From positions 1 to 64,000 of the forward strand of contig NZ_JBHYGG010000112.1 of NCBI RefSeq assembly GCF_051859125.1: a DNA stretch of 64,000 bases, written 5' to 3'. The notes beneath the pieces were generated by a model, which saw only the letters and a program-made list of their open reading frames with translations, was not told the origin of the DNA and did not search any database. Of the stretch, positions 53,153-61,229 are shown piece after piece; the first letter of the stretch is position 1, and each line of letters opens with the position of its first letter. The translations under genes were made by a program, and so were the position numbers. The stretch comes from Gemmata sp051859125 (GTDB lineage: Bacteria; Planctomycetota; Planctomycetia; Gemmatales; Gemmataceae).

Positions 53153-53362
53153 TCACTTCCGCTCGGTCACCAAAATCCGCCACAACTCCGCGTGGTACTC
53201 GTCGAGCCGCCCCGCCCACCGCAGCATCATCTCGGGCGTGACAGGCTCACCCCGCTCGGCCATCGCCGCGTAGGCCTTCAGTAGCCCCGCCACCCCGCCG
53301 ATCCCACGCAGAGCCATCATGTACTCCGGTTCGCTCGTCGTTGCCGTTGTCGCTTCGCTCAC
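53153..53362 (-). CDS. Small phage protein, 69 aa
   Basis: Soluble helical protein (GGVAGLLKAYAAMAERGEPVTPEMMLRWAGRLDEYHAELW). Family unknown. It lies second in the leftward unit behind promoter P_L. Confidence 0.45.
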   Translation of the reverse strand: MSEATTATTSEPEYMMALRGIGGVAGLLKAYAAMAERGEPVTPEMMLRWAGRLDEYHAELWRILVTERK

Positions 53363-53435
53363 AGTCAGGTTCTCCAGGTTCGTGGTTCCGAATCGGCCCC
53401 CGGCACGGTGCCGGGGGCTTCCTTGCCCCGCACCA

Positions 53436-53603
53436 TCAGCGGGCCGCCCGCTCCTCCAGGTAGCACAGGATCGTCGTCAGCCGAACGTACTGCTCATGCT
53501 CGACCGAGGGGTGCTCGCCGGCCTCGTGGGCGAGCAGGATCGCGGTGAACACGTAGTCCTTCATCTCTTCCACCTTCGCGATCATCTGGTTCGTCTTGCT
53601 CAT
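53436..53603 (-). CDS. Small phage protein, 55 aa, first gene behind P_L
   Basis: ATG 53603 with GGAGA upstream. Helical (QMIAKVEEMKDYVFTAILLAHEAGEH). It starts about 40 bp after the -10 of the leftward promoter at 53644. Function unknown. Confidence 0.5.
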   Translation of the reverse strand: MSKTNQMIAKVEEMKDYVFTAILLAHEAGEHPSVEHEQYVRLTTILCYLEERAAR

Positions 53604-53643
53604 CGTCGTCTCCGGTTGGGGCCTTGTTTGTCTCGACACCCTA

Positions 53644-53687
53644 CTTATACGCTTCTCCGGTTTCGGAGTAAACCGGAATTCCGATTT
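53644..53687 (-). promoter_or_regulatory. Leftward prophage promoter with repressor operator
   Basis: Read on the minus strand: operator AAATCGGAATTCCGGTTTAC, whose end overlaps the -35 TTTACT, then 17 bp, then -10 TATAAG. It matches the rightward promoter at 53981-54024 nearly base for base. Confidence 0.75.
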
Positions 53688-53744
53688 CTTTTCCTGGTTT
53701 GTCGATGTATGATGTCGTGACGGGAACACTCGGAGGGCGCGAAG

Positions 53745-53999
53745 ATGGATCAGGAGTACGCAACCAAGATTGCGGAGCGGTTCGGGCCGCGACTAAAAGA
53801 ACTACGGGCCGCCGCCGGACTCACGCAAGCGGGACTCGCAGAGATTGCGGGGCTGCGACAGGCGAGCATCGCGGACTACGAGCGGGGCAAGACGTCGGCC
53901 GGGTGGCCGCAGGTGGTGCGGCTCGCGCACGCGCTCGGTGTCACCCCAGATACCTTCCTCCGAGAAGCGACGCCGGATAAAAATCAGAATTCCGGTTGA
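53745..53999 (+). CDS. XRE-family repressor
   Basis: The 84 aa protein has a standard helix-turn-helix (FGPRLKELRAAAGLTQAGLAEIAGLRQASIADYERGKT) at residues 13-52 and little else. It is a small Cro/CI-like DNA-binding protein. The ribosome binding site is GGAGGGCGAAG. The two operators lie 58 bp upstream of the start and within the last codons of the gene, respectively. It should therefore repress both divergent promoters and possibly itself. Confidence 0.88.
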   Translation: MDQEYATKIAERFGPRLKELRAAAGLTQAGLAEIAGLRQASIADYERGKTSAGWPQVVRLAHALGVTPDTFLREATPDKNQNSG

Positions 54000-54024
54000 C
54001 GTGCCGAACGGATAAGCGTATAGA
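53981..54024 (+). promoter_or_regulatory. Rightward prophage promoter with repressor operator
   Basis: Operator AAATCAGAATTCCGGTTGAC, 18 of 20 identical to the leftward one. It overlaps the -35 TTGACG (53996), 17 bp before -10 TATAGA (54019). The operator is inside the 3' end of the repressor gene. Confidence 0.8.
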
Positions 54025-54075
54025 TACATCACAGACGCGGGGCACACGGCTCCGCGAACCAAGGGGGACGGGACG

Positions 54076-54303
54076 ATGACGACTGCGACCGCCAACTACT
54101 ACCTGATCGAGTCTACCGGCGACAACCGCCAAGTGTGGGGTCCGTACACGAGCCTGGAGCAAGCGAAGAGGGAGGCCGGTGTCCGGCACGCCGTGGTGTC
54201 CGGCAGCGGGCTCCGCAACGGGGAGACGATGACCCGCGGTGCGATGATCTCGAAGTTGGCGGCCGGCCAATTCTGGACGGTGGACGGTTCTGAGCTGAGC
54301 TAA
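54076..54303 (+). CDS. Small phage protein, 75 aa, under the rightward promoter
   Basis: NYYLIESTGDNRQVWGPYTSLEQAKREAG and NGETMTRGAMISKLAAGQFWTVDGSEL. The only gene between promoter P_R and the terminator hairpin at 54313. It is a candidate antirepressor or Cro-type partner, by position only. Confidence 0.55.
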   Translation: MTTATANYYLIESTGDNRQVWGPYTSLEQAKREAGVRHAVVSGSGLRNGETMTRGAMISKLAAGQFWTVDGSELS

Positions 54304-54312
54304 CCAACGACA

Positions 54313-54340
54313 GCGGCCCCGGGTGATGACCCGGGGCCGC
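54313..54340. terminator. Perfect 12 bp hairpin between convergent genes
   Basis: GCGGCCCCGGGT pairs with ACCCGGGGCCGC around GATG. It separates the rightward small gene from the leftward late operon; it likely acts in both directions. No T-run. Confidence 0.65.
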
Positions 54341-54364
54341 GTCACTTCTGCACCTCGCACGTCG

Positions 54365-55159
54365 CTAGATGAACATGAGCAGCGACATGAGGATTTTTAG
54401 GATCGCCTGCACCACCTCCGGGTGGTCCGCGATCCACTGCACGATCCGCTGAATGAACCCGAGCAGGCCGCCGCCTCCGTCGTCCCCGATCTGTGCCCAC
54501 GCGCCCGCGGAGTACGCGGCCCCGAACACCTGGCCGTCGCTGAGCCGCGCGACCGCGGCCGCGGCCTGCTCCTGCGTGAGCGGGGTCGCGTCGCCGCCGA
54601 CCAGTGCGTAGCCGTCACGCTGGAGCCGCTCGCTCAGCCGGTGCCGCACGCGGTCGGCGAACAGCCGCTGCCGCGGGGTGAGCTTCGACTTGACTGCCGG
54701 GTCGGTTGCGGCCGCGACCCTGCTCTTGCAGTCGGCGCACTTGCAGCGCTCCGGGTCGCAGGTGCAGACCGTGGGACAGCACTGGCCCTCCTCGCGGCAG
54801 CAGTAGGTGACGGCGAACGGCTCCTTGGTTGCCTTCCACTTCTCAAGGAACGCTTGCGCCGGCAGCACCGACACGTTCACCGGGGTCGGCTGGACGTTGA
54901 CCGGCGCGGGCAGCACCGGGGCGGGCGCGCGCTCGACGCACTTGTGACCGAACGCCCCGGCCAGGATGAGCGCCACCGCGACGACGATCTTGGCCCACGT
55001 CGGCCCGTCGGTGAAGATCGAGGTGAGCAGGTCGCGCAGGCCGAGCGGGAACCCGGGCCGCGGAGCGACGGGCGGCATCGGGTCGGGGACGACGGACGGG
55101 CCGGGAGCGTCGGCCAGGGTCACGTCGCTGCGGGGGGTCGGGGTCTTGGTGTCGGCCAT
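54365..55159 (-). CDS. Phage membrane protein with cysteine-rich segment, 264 aa
   Basis: ATG 55159. A Pro-rich N-terminus leads to one helix (IVVAVALILAGAFGHKCVE). After it come about ten Cys residues in a stretch of 35 (YCCREEGQCCPTVCTCDPE, then RCKCADCKSR, near residues 124-155). A helical domain (LTPRQRLFADRVRHRLSERL) and a C-terminal hydrophobic helix (VQAILKILMSLLMFI) end it. It is the last gene of the late unit. It could be a virion membrane or lysis-associated protein. Confidence 0.55.
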   Translation of the reverse strand: MADTKTPTPRSDVTLADAPGPSVVPDPMPPVAPRPGFPLGLRDLLTSIFTDGPTWAKIVVAVALILAGAFGHKCVERAPAPVLPAPVNVQPTPVNVSVLPAQAFLEKWKATKEPFAVTYCCREEGQCCPTVCTCDPERCKCADCKSRVAAATDPAVKSKLTPRQRLFADRVRHRLSERLQRDGYALVGGDATPLTQEQAAAAVARLSDGQVFGAAYSAGAWAQIGDDGGGGLLGFIQRIVQWIADHPEVVQAILKILMSLLMFI

Positions 55160-55248
55160 GGTGAGGGTCCTCGGTGGGGTGCGTGTCAGACGGGCGCATG
55201 AAAAACCGGCCGGCCGGGGCGCGACCCCGGACCGACCGGTGCTTGTTG

Positions 55249-55584
55249 TCACTTCGCGGGCACGTCCACGAGTTTGTTGTCTTCGAGTTCCTTCGCTCGC
55301 TCGATGGCCCGCTTGTGGTCCGCGGCGGCGACCGGGTCGCACACGTTGAACTGGAGTTCCTTCTGCAACCACGCGGGCACGTCCGCGAGCGTGGCCTTCG
55401 GCCCGGCGGGCTTGATCCCCTGCGACCGCACGAGCGCGTCCAGGTCAAGTTTCTGTGCCTCGACGGCGGGGAGCTTGTTCTTCAGCCTCCAGTACAGCAC
55501 CGCGGCCCCCAGGATCGCGGACAGGGCGTAGCCGGTCGGGCCGAGGGACTGGAGCCACACGAGTAGCGGGGTCAGGTCGGGCAT
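55249..55584 (-). CDS. Phage membrane protein, 111 aa
   Basis: N-terminal helix (SLGPTGYALSAILGAAVLYW), then a charged soluble part with AHWLQKELQF-like helix and KRAIERAKELEDNKL. ATG 55584. Possibly a holin or virion anchor; not assigned. Confidence 0.5.
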   Translation of the reverse strand: MPDLTPLLVWLQSLGPTGYALSAILGAAVLYWRLKNKLPAVEAQKLDLDALVRSQGIKPAGPKATLADVPAWLQKELQFNVCDPVAAADHKRAIERAKELEDNKLVDVPAK

Positions 55585-55624
55585 GGGACGGTCCTTTCAG
55601 GTTCGGGGTTGGTCACCCGCGGGG

Positions 55625-57352
55625 TCACTTGCGGAAGATCAGGTAGGCAACGCCGGCGACGATCACGAGCAGGAGCAGGTTGCCGACCGTGCCGGGTTGC
55701 GGGGCCGCGGGCGGCTTCGGCTCCTCGTTCGGTTGCTTCGGGGCGGGGGGCGCGGGCTCGATCACCGGGTCCGGCGTCTTCGGCTTCGGGGCCGGCGCGG
55801 GGGCCGGCTTGGGGGCGGGGCCGTCGCTCGCGGTGAGCAGGTCCATCAGTGCGGCCGGGGTGTAGTCGGCCAGGGGGACCGCCCCCACGTCCTGGCCCAC
55901 CCGCCCGGCGGCCGGCTTGCGGAGCGTCACCCCTTGGGAGAGCCCGAACTGCGCAGCCGCCCAGTGGTCCGGGGCGTAGTTCTGGACGTGCAGCTTGAGC
56001 CGCAGCGCCCCGGGGAGCTTCGCCACGTCGTCGCGGACCTTGGCGAGGAACGCCGGATCGCCGACCACGCCGAGGTTCCACCGGTCCGAGTCGTCGGCCA
56101 GGGTGAGCGCGGCCGCGAACGCCTCCTTGGTCACCCGCTCCCCGTTGTGCCGGTACGAGGTTTCGGCGTTCATCCGCGCGGCGTCCACGCCGTTCCGGGG
56201 GAACTCCGCGGCGGGCGGCTCGCTCCCGACGTTCGCGACGACCGGCACGGGGTTGGCCACGGGGAACGGCAGCGGGGCCGGCGGGCCGATCGGGGTGCCG
56301 GTCGCGACCCCGCGATCGTTGCACGCCTCGACCCGCCCGTCCGCGAACGCCGCCGCGACGCACCGGCCGTTGACCCAGAACCCCCACTCGCGGCCGTTCG
56401 TGTTCGCCCGCCACTGCCCCCCGCCGTCGGTCGCCGCGGGGACCGCGAACGGTGCGGTGGCCTGGTCCGGGGCAGCGAGGAGGCACTTCCCGTTCTTGCA
56501 GTTCTGCCCGTACACCACCGGCGGTTCGAAGTCGCCGGCGCCCGCGGCCGAGGACTGCACCGCGGGCCGCTGCGGGTACGGCGTCGGTGGGGGGCCGAGC
56601 AGCACGATGGCCCACCCGCCCCCGACCGGGAACCGCCGCCTCCCGTCGCTCGCCATGAACGCCGACCCGTCCGGCTTCACCCCGCGCCACCGGGCGAGGA
56701 AGTCGCCGCGGCTCATCCACAGGAACGTGCCGGGGAAGTTGTTGTCGAGGACGCAGGCGAGGGTGTCGTCGAGGTGGACGAGGTTGACCATGTGGCCCAC
56801 CACCTCCGAGCCGTACCGCCCCGGGCCGTCCACCCCGCAGTACGTCACGCACACCATGCGCCCGGTCTTGAGCGCGAGGCGCAACACGTCCTCGTCGCCG
56901 CCGGTGTGCTGGACGTAGTTCGGGATCGGGATGCCCCGCTCCTTGCAGTAGGCGTTGAGGGTCTTCTCGAACTTGTCCGGGTACGAGCCGCCCTCGTGGT
57001 TCCTCATCCAGTCGCGGAACCCGTAGAGCTCGGCGACGGCCTGCCAGATCGCGGCGTGCCAGAGCGAGGTGTAGACGCACAGGCCGGACCCCTTCCCGGG
57101 CTCGCCCCGCGGGTTGAGCGGCGTCCGGTCGTTGCCGCCGGTGTTCCGCTTGTGCTGCGACTCGGGCAGGTCCGCGGTGGCCCGGACCCCGTCCTTGACC
57201 GGGGCCTTGGTCACCACGAACTGGCCGGTCGCGACCACGGGGTACGCGTCGGTGACGGCGTCATAGTGGCGGCCCGCGGCCGGGTCCGGGCTGCCGAGCC
57301 AGGTCGCGGCCGCGAGCAGGAACAGGGGCCAGAACGGGAGTCGCACGCGCAT
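55625..57352 (-). CDS. Exported papain-like cysteine protease with C-terminal anchor
   Basis: The 575 aa protein (ATG 57352) has a signal peptide (FWPLFLLAAATWLGSPDPAAG). Catalytic Cys is in GKGSGLCVYTSLWHAAIW (near 93), His in VVGHMVNLVHLDD and Asn/Asp in ACVLDNNFPG, the order of C39/papain-like peptidases. The middle has WGFWVNGRCVAAAFADGR. A second domain (about 380-500) precedes a Pro/Lys-rich linker and a C-terminal helix (GNLLLLVIVAGVAYLIF). Exported and membrane-anchored, it may cut a surface or virion protein. Neighbours are small phage genes of the late unit. Confidence 0.65.
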   Translation of the reverse strand: MRVRLPFWPLFLLAAATWLGSPDPAAGRHYDAVTDAYPVVATGQFVVTKAPVKDGVRATADLPESQHKRNTGGNDRTPLNPRGEPGKGSGLCVYTSLWHAAIWQAVAELYGFRDWMRNHEGGSYPDKFEKTLNAYCKERGIPIPNYVQHTGGDEDVLRLALKTGRMVCVTYCGVDGPGRYGSEVVGHMVNLVHLDDTLACVLDNNFPGTFLWMSRGDFLARWRGVKPDGSAFMASDGRRRFPVGGGWAIVLLGPPPTPYPQRPAVQSSAAGAGDFEPPVVYGQNCKNGKCLLAAPDQATAPFAVPAATDGGGQWRANTNGREWGFWVNGRCVAAAFADGRVEACNDRGVATGTPIGPPAPLPFPVANPVPVVANVGSEPPAAEFPRNGVDAARMNAETSYRHNGERVTKEAFAAALTLADDSDRWNLGVVGDPAFLAKVRDDVAKLPGALRLKLHVQNYAPDHWAAAQFGLSQGVTLRKPAAGRVGQDVGAVPLADYTPAALMDLLTASDGPAPKPAPAPAPKPKTPDPVIEPAPPAPKQPNEEPKPPAAPQPGTVGNLLLLVIVAGVAYLIFRK

Positions 57353-57354
57353 GG

Positions 57355-57621
57355 TCACTTCCTCCTCAATGGGAACAGCAGGTCGAAACTCTCGTCCTGA
57401 GTGAGCCGGGGGAGGAACTCCCGCAGCGCGAACGCGGCCCGCTCCCGGTCCGCGGTGAACAACTTTGCCGGGTCGCACAGCCAGTGCCAGGAGACGCGGC
57501 CCCGGCGGTCCGTCTCGATGCGGAGCGCGCGGCGGTCGGCCAGCCAGAGGACGACACGCACCAGAACGCGGCGGGTTCGCGACTCGCGCTTCCGCCTGCG
57601 GCAGTTGCCCCGGCACCCCAT
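57355..57621 (-). CDS. Small basic phage protein, 88 aa
   Basis: ATG 57621 with GGAGG upstream. N-terminal Arg/Cys cluster (MGCRGNCRRRKRESRTRR), then VLWLADRRALRIETDRRGRVSWHWLCD and a C-terminal helix. It is 2 bp before the protease gene, so they are probably co-translated. A nucleic-acid-binding or assembly accessory, by charge only. Confidence 0.5.
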   Translation of the reverse strand: MGCRGNCRRRKRESRTRRVLVRVVLWLADRRALRIETDRRGRVSWHWLCDPAKLFTADRERAAFALREFLPRLTQDESFDLLFPLRRK

Positions 57622-57650
57622 GCGAGTCCTCCGTGGGCCACGGAAAGCGG

Positions 57651-58028
57651 TCACCCGGTCGCGGCCGCGGTCGCGTCGTCCGGCTCGTACTGCGAGCACG
57701 CCTCGCACTCGACGGCCTGGCAGACGTTGCCCCGGCCTGCGTCGCACACGCGGGTGTCGTCGCGGCGGCACGTCTTGCACCCCACCCGCTTCACCACGCG
57801 ACCCAGGTGGACGCACGGGAGCGGGCGCAGGGCGTCGGGCTTCGTATCCCCCCGGCCCTGTTCCTGGCCCAAGCTCGCGGCCGCGCTCGCAGTTGCGGCA
57901 GACGCCTCAATGACGACCTGCCCGCCGGACAGGGCAACGGCCGCCGCCGGCCCGCCGGCCCGCTCGGTCCAGTGCGGGTCGGTGCCCCAGCGGGGGTTCA
58001 GGTGGCTGGCGTGCGGGCTGCGTGGCAT
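57651..58028 (-). CDS. Phage protein with C-terminal zinc-binding cysteines, 125 aa
   Basis: ATG 58028 (GAGGAG upstream). A low-complexity Ala/Gly N-terminus, then CKTCRRDDTRVCDAGRGNVC and ECEACSQYEP: six to seven Cys in three clusters, consistent with a zinc-ribbon or FmdB-like knuckle. No family recognised. Precedes the basic 88 aa gene by 29 bp. Confidence 0.5.
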   Translation of the reverse strand: MPRSPHASHLNPRWGTDPHWTERAGGPAAAVALSGGQVVIEASAATASAAASLGQEQGRGDTKPDALRPLPCVHLGRVVKRVGCKTCRRDDTRVCDAGRGNVCQAVECEACSQYEPDDATAAATG

Positions 58029-58088
58029 TTGCTCCTCATCTGACGTACACTGAGACAGCCGTCCGATTCGCACGAAAAAGGAGTGCGC

Positions 58089-58403
58089 ATGCGAACCTTA
58101 ACCACTCACCTGATCGCGGCCGGATGTGGCATCGCGATCGGTTACCTTGTGCTCGCGAGGCCACACGCCCACGACTCGCCTTCGGTGCCGGGCGTCCCGG
58201 TCAAGGTCTCAATCACCAAACTCGACATCCCCACGTTCGAGAAACTTCCCGTCGTGGTGAACCTGGAGGTCACCGGGCACACCGTCTACGACCAGAACGA
58301 CAACATCACCTCGTTCGACCAGGGCCCGCCCGCCACCGGTTACCACGTCGACCTCGTTGCCCCGACCGGGCGGGTCCGACTGCGGGCGAAGCAGATCGAG
58401 TAA
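58089..58403 (+). CDS. Membrane-anchored small protein, 104 aa, opposite to the late operon
   Basis: ATG 58089 with AAGGAG six bases upstream. One N-terminal helix (LTTHLIAAGCGIAIGYLVLA), then a beta-rich domain (VPVKVSITKLDIPTFEKLPVVVNLEV, TGYHVDLVAP). It is the only rightward gene in the late region and converges on the structural gene at 58413, so it probably has its own promoter. A superinfection or moron function is possible. Confidence 0.5.
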   Translation: MRTLTTHLIAAGCGIAIGYLVLARPHAHDSPSVPGVPVKVSITKLDIPTFEKLPVVVNLEVTGHTVYDQNDNITSFDQGPPATGYHVDLVAPTGRVRLRAKQIE

Positions 58404-58412
58404 CCCCTCCGG

Positions 58413-61226
58413 TCAGCACGCCCCTACAGCGGCCGTGATCGTGTACGTTGGGGTGCCCGAAATGTTCTCCGACAGCCGCACGTACATCCAGCCGGTGACC
58501 GTTGCGGTGAAGCTGGCACACCCGTCCCCGAAATCGATGCTCCCCTTGTGCGTCTTCGCATCGCACGCGGTGCCTTGGTAAAGGTCGGTGTGGTAGTTCG
58601 CGTTCGCCCCCGGGCCGCCTGCGGACACCGTCACCTTGTAGGTGTTGCCGCTCACGATGGGGTACTTGACCCAGCCCCCGTCGATCGAGTACGTCCCGTA
58701 GTCGAGGGCGACGGGGTAACCGGTTCCGAAACTGTAAACGGGTACGTCGCCCTCGATGTCCGAACACGAGGTTGCGGGTTCGGACGGCGGAGCGGTCACC
58801 GTGATCGATCCCGGGCTGCACTCCACGACGTTGCCGCAGGCGTCCGTCACCGTCACCGACGGCGAGTACCCGCCCGCCTCATCGTAGGTGTGCACCGGGT
58901 CCGATTCGTCGCTCGTCTCGTCGTCCCCGAAGTCCCACAGGTACGCGTACGGTGCGACGCCCCCGCTCGGCGTGACGCTGAACGTGAACACGGTGTCGGT
59001 GCCCCCGCTGCTGGGCGTCCGGGAACACATGGCGGTCAGTTCCTCGGCCTCGCAGCACTCGCCGAACAGACACGACTCGACCTCGGTGTAGCTCTCCACG
59101 GGGCTCCCCGCGGTGCGGTCGATCAGCAGTCCCGCCGCGTTGAAGTAGTTCGTGTACGTCACCTTCGTCTGCGTCAGCCGCAGCTTCCCCGCGACCACCG
59201 ACAGGGCCGTGTTCGTGACGACCGTCTCCGTCGTCGTGTAGGCCACATCCAGGTCCACACCGAGGTAGTCACACCCGGACCCGCCGGGCACCACCACGAG
59301 CGACGACAGCGTGCCGTCCCCGGCCAGGGCGGGCACGTCCACAACGAGTTGATCGCCCTCCTCCGGGTCCGCACTGATCGTGATCCCGCACCCGAAGTTG
59401 ACCCCGAGCGCGCAAATCTCGGGGTCGAAGTACAGCCCGTCGAACACCACATCGGTGAGGTCGACGGACAGCGTGTCGGTCCCCTCGTCGTAGGCCAGCC
59501 CGCACCCGAGTTCGAACGGCACGGGGAGCGGCGCGAGCGGCATGAACTCCCACTCGCGCTTGCCCCAGTGCATCCACACCCGCATGCCCTCGAACGGCTC
59601 GGCGAAGTAGTTGGTGCCGTCGTAGGTGATGGGCGTGGCCCAGTACCCACCGGCCTCGGCCCCGTCGTCGGCCCACACGCCGTCCGTCGCCGCGAGCCGC
59701 ACCCACTTCCACCGGCCGCCGCTGCTGCTGGTGAGCCGGGCGAAGAACCCGACGTTGAACGCCGGCTGCCACTCGCCCCCGCCCAGGTGCAGCCACACCG
59801 ACTTGCCGTTGACCGTTCCCTCCGCGACGTACACCGCCGCCCCGACCTGCTCGGCCGTGGTGTCGAAGTCCCAGCGGAGCGTCGGGGCGTCCTCCGTGTT
59901 CGCGGTGTAGATGCCGTTGCTACCGGGGCTGGTCTGGTTCTTGACGAGGATCGGGTCGCGGAGGGCCAGTTCGACGGCGTCGTGCGTGGTGCCCACCAGG
60001 AACCCGGCCTCGAAGTCCGCGTTCTGCGTCGTGGCGCACCGCACGACCGCCTTCCACGGCCCGTCGCACCCGCACGGCCGGTGCCGCACGATCACCATGT
60101 TCATGACGTCCTCGCCGAGCGAGCCGGCGAAGATGACCGTGCTCTCGACGGCCGCCGAGCCGATGGCGAGCGTGATCGCGGTGCCGGCCATCGTCTGGTC
60201 GGGTGGGTCCGCGGTCACGTCCACGTCGGAGCCGGTCACGTCGACCGCGTAGTACTCGCCGCCGCGGTGCTCGGCCGAGCCGTAGACCTGCTTGTACCCG
60301 GCCGCGGGGAGGAACGGCACGGTCACGCTGCGGATGTACGCCCGCGCGGCCGCCTGGTCGGTGACGCCGGCGAACACTGGCGGGTCGTAAATGGGCGGGT
60401 CGGCCGAAGGGAATCGCACCCCTTCCTTCGGCCACGGCCACCACTCGTCGGTGTCGAGCGACTGGCCGACAACGAGGTAGTCGGTGATGTTGAAGAAGTC
60501 GCTCCCGTCGCCGAGCACGAAGTGGGCGTGGGCACCGGACGGGATCGCCCCGAGCGTGCCGATGGTGGCCCGCGGGGCGAGCACGTCCCCCGCCGCGACG
60601 TCCACGGTCCCGAGGTGGTGGTACTCGGTGTACCACTCCAGCCCGCACGGCGGGTCCGGGGTCTGGTCGGCCGCTGCGCCCCCGCCGGTCAGCAGGACGA
60701 GGGCCAGGGTGGTGCCGCTCGGTGGCGTCCCCCCGGCACCGGTCCAGAGGATCCGCGCGGCCCCGGGGGTCGCGGACGAGACGAGGAACCGGTGCTCGAG
60801 GTTTTCGGGGTTGGCCCAGCCGTCGCCAGGGGCCATCATCTTGACGTAGCACGGGGTGACCCCCGCGATGACCGCGGTCACGATGCCGCCCGTTTCGCAC
60901 GGCCCGGACGCGACCGCGACCGCCTTCGCTCCGGTCGGAATGACCCCCTGGAACGCGGTGTTGTCAACGAGGTTGACCGGGTCCGCGTGGGCTGGGACGA
61001 GCGGCTCGCCGATCTCGACGACGTGGTACGCCTCGCCGAACGTGCTGACGGTGTTCTCCACCCACACCGTCGTCGCGACCCCGACCGGTTCCGGCATGCC
61101 CAGCGACCCGGCGGCCCCCCGCGACCGCTTGGCCGCCTTCACCGTGTCGATGACGTCGTTCCACGTCTGAGCGCGGACCCGAACCGGGTCGCGGCGGCTC
61201 AGTTTGTACTCGTTCCCGGAACTCAT
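58413..61226 (-). CDS. Large phage structural protein with PKD-like domain (tail or fibre)
   Basis: The 937 aa protein starts MSSGNEYKLSRRDPVRVRAQ. Repetitive beta-rich segments fill most of it. Near residues 745-830 a PKD domain is clear: TVFTFSVTPSGGVAPYAYLWDFGDDETSDESDPVHTYDEAG (WDFGDD signature). Behind it are GSITVTAPP and a C-terminal beta domain (FSDG-like CASFTATVTGWMYVRLSENISG), similar to pre-peptidase or carbohydrate-binding folds. Being next to the tail gene at 61230 and the tape measure, it is likely a tail fibre or adhesion protein. It is 3 bp after its upstream neighbour. Confidence 0.65.
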   Translation of the reverse strand: MSSGNEYKLSRRDPVRVRAQTWNDVIDTVKAAKRSRGAAGSLGMPEPVGVATTVWVENTVSTFGEAYHVVEIGEPLVPAHADPVNLVDNTAFQGVIPTGAKAVAVASGPCETGGIVTAVIAGVTPCYVKMMAPGDGWANPENLEHRFLVSSATPGAARILWTGAGGTPPSGTTLALVLLTGGGAAADQTPDPPCGLEWYTEYHHLGTVDVAAGDVLAPRATIGTLGAIPSGAHAHFVLGDGSDFFNITDYLVVGQSLDTDEWWPWPKEGVRFPSADPPIYDPPVFAGVTDQAAARAYIRSVTVPFLPAAGYKQVYGSAEHRGGEYYAVDVTGSDVDVTADPPDQTMAGTAITLAIGSAAVESTVIFAGSLGEDVMNMVIVRHRPCGCDGPWKAVVRCATTQNADFEAGFLVGTTHDAVELALRDPILVKNQTSPGSNGIYTANTEDAPTLRWDFDTTAEQVGAAVYVAEGTVNGKSVWLHLGGGEWQPAFNVGFFARLTSSSGGRWKWVRLAATDGVWADDGAEAGGYWATPITYDGTNYFAEPFEGMRVWMHWGKREWEFMPLAPLPVPFELGCGLAYDEGTDTLSVDLTDVVFDGLYFDPEICALGVNFGCGITISADPEEGDQLVVDVPALAGDGTLSSLVVVPGGSGCDYLGVDLDVAYTTTETVVTNTALSVVAGKLRLTQTKVTYTNYFNAAGLLIDRTAGSPVESYTEVESCLFGECCEAEELTAMCSRTPSSGGTDTVFTFSVTPSGGVAPYAYLWDFGDDETSDESDPVHTYDEAGGYSPSVTVTDACGNVVECSPGSITVTAPPSEPATSCSDIEGDVPVYSFGTGYPVALDYGTYSIDGGWVKYPIVSGNTYKVTVSAGGPGANANYHTDLYQGTACDAKTHKGSIDFGDGCASFTATVTGWMYVRLSENISGTPTYTITAAVGAC

Positions 61227-61229
61227 GGC

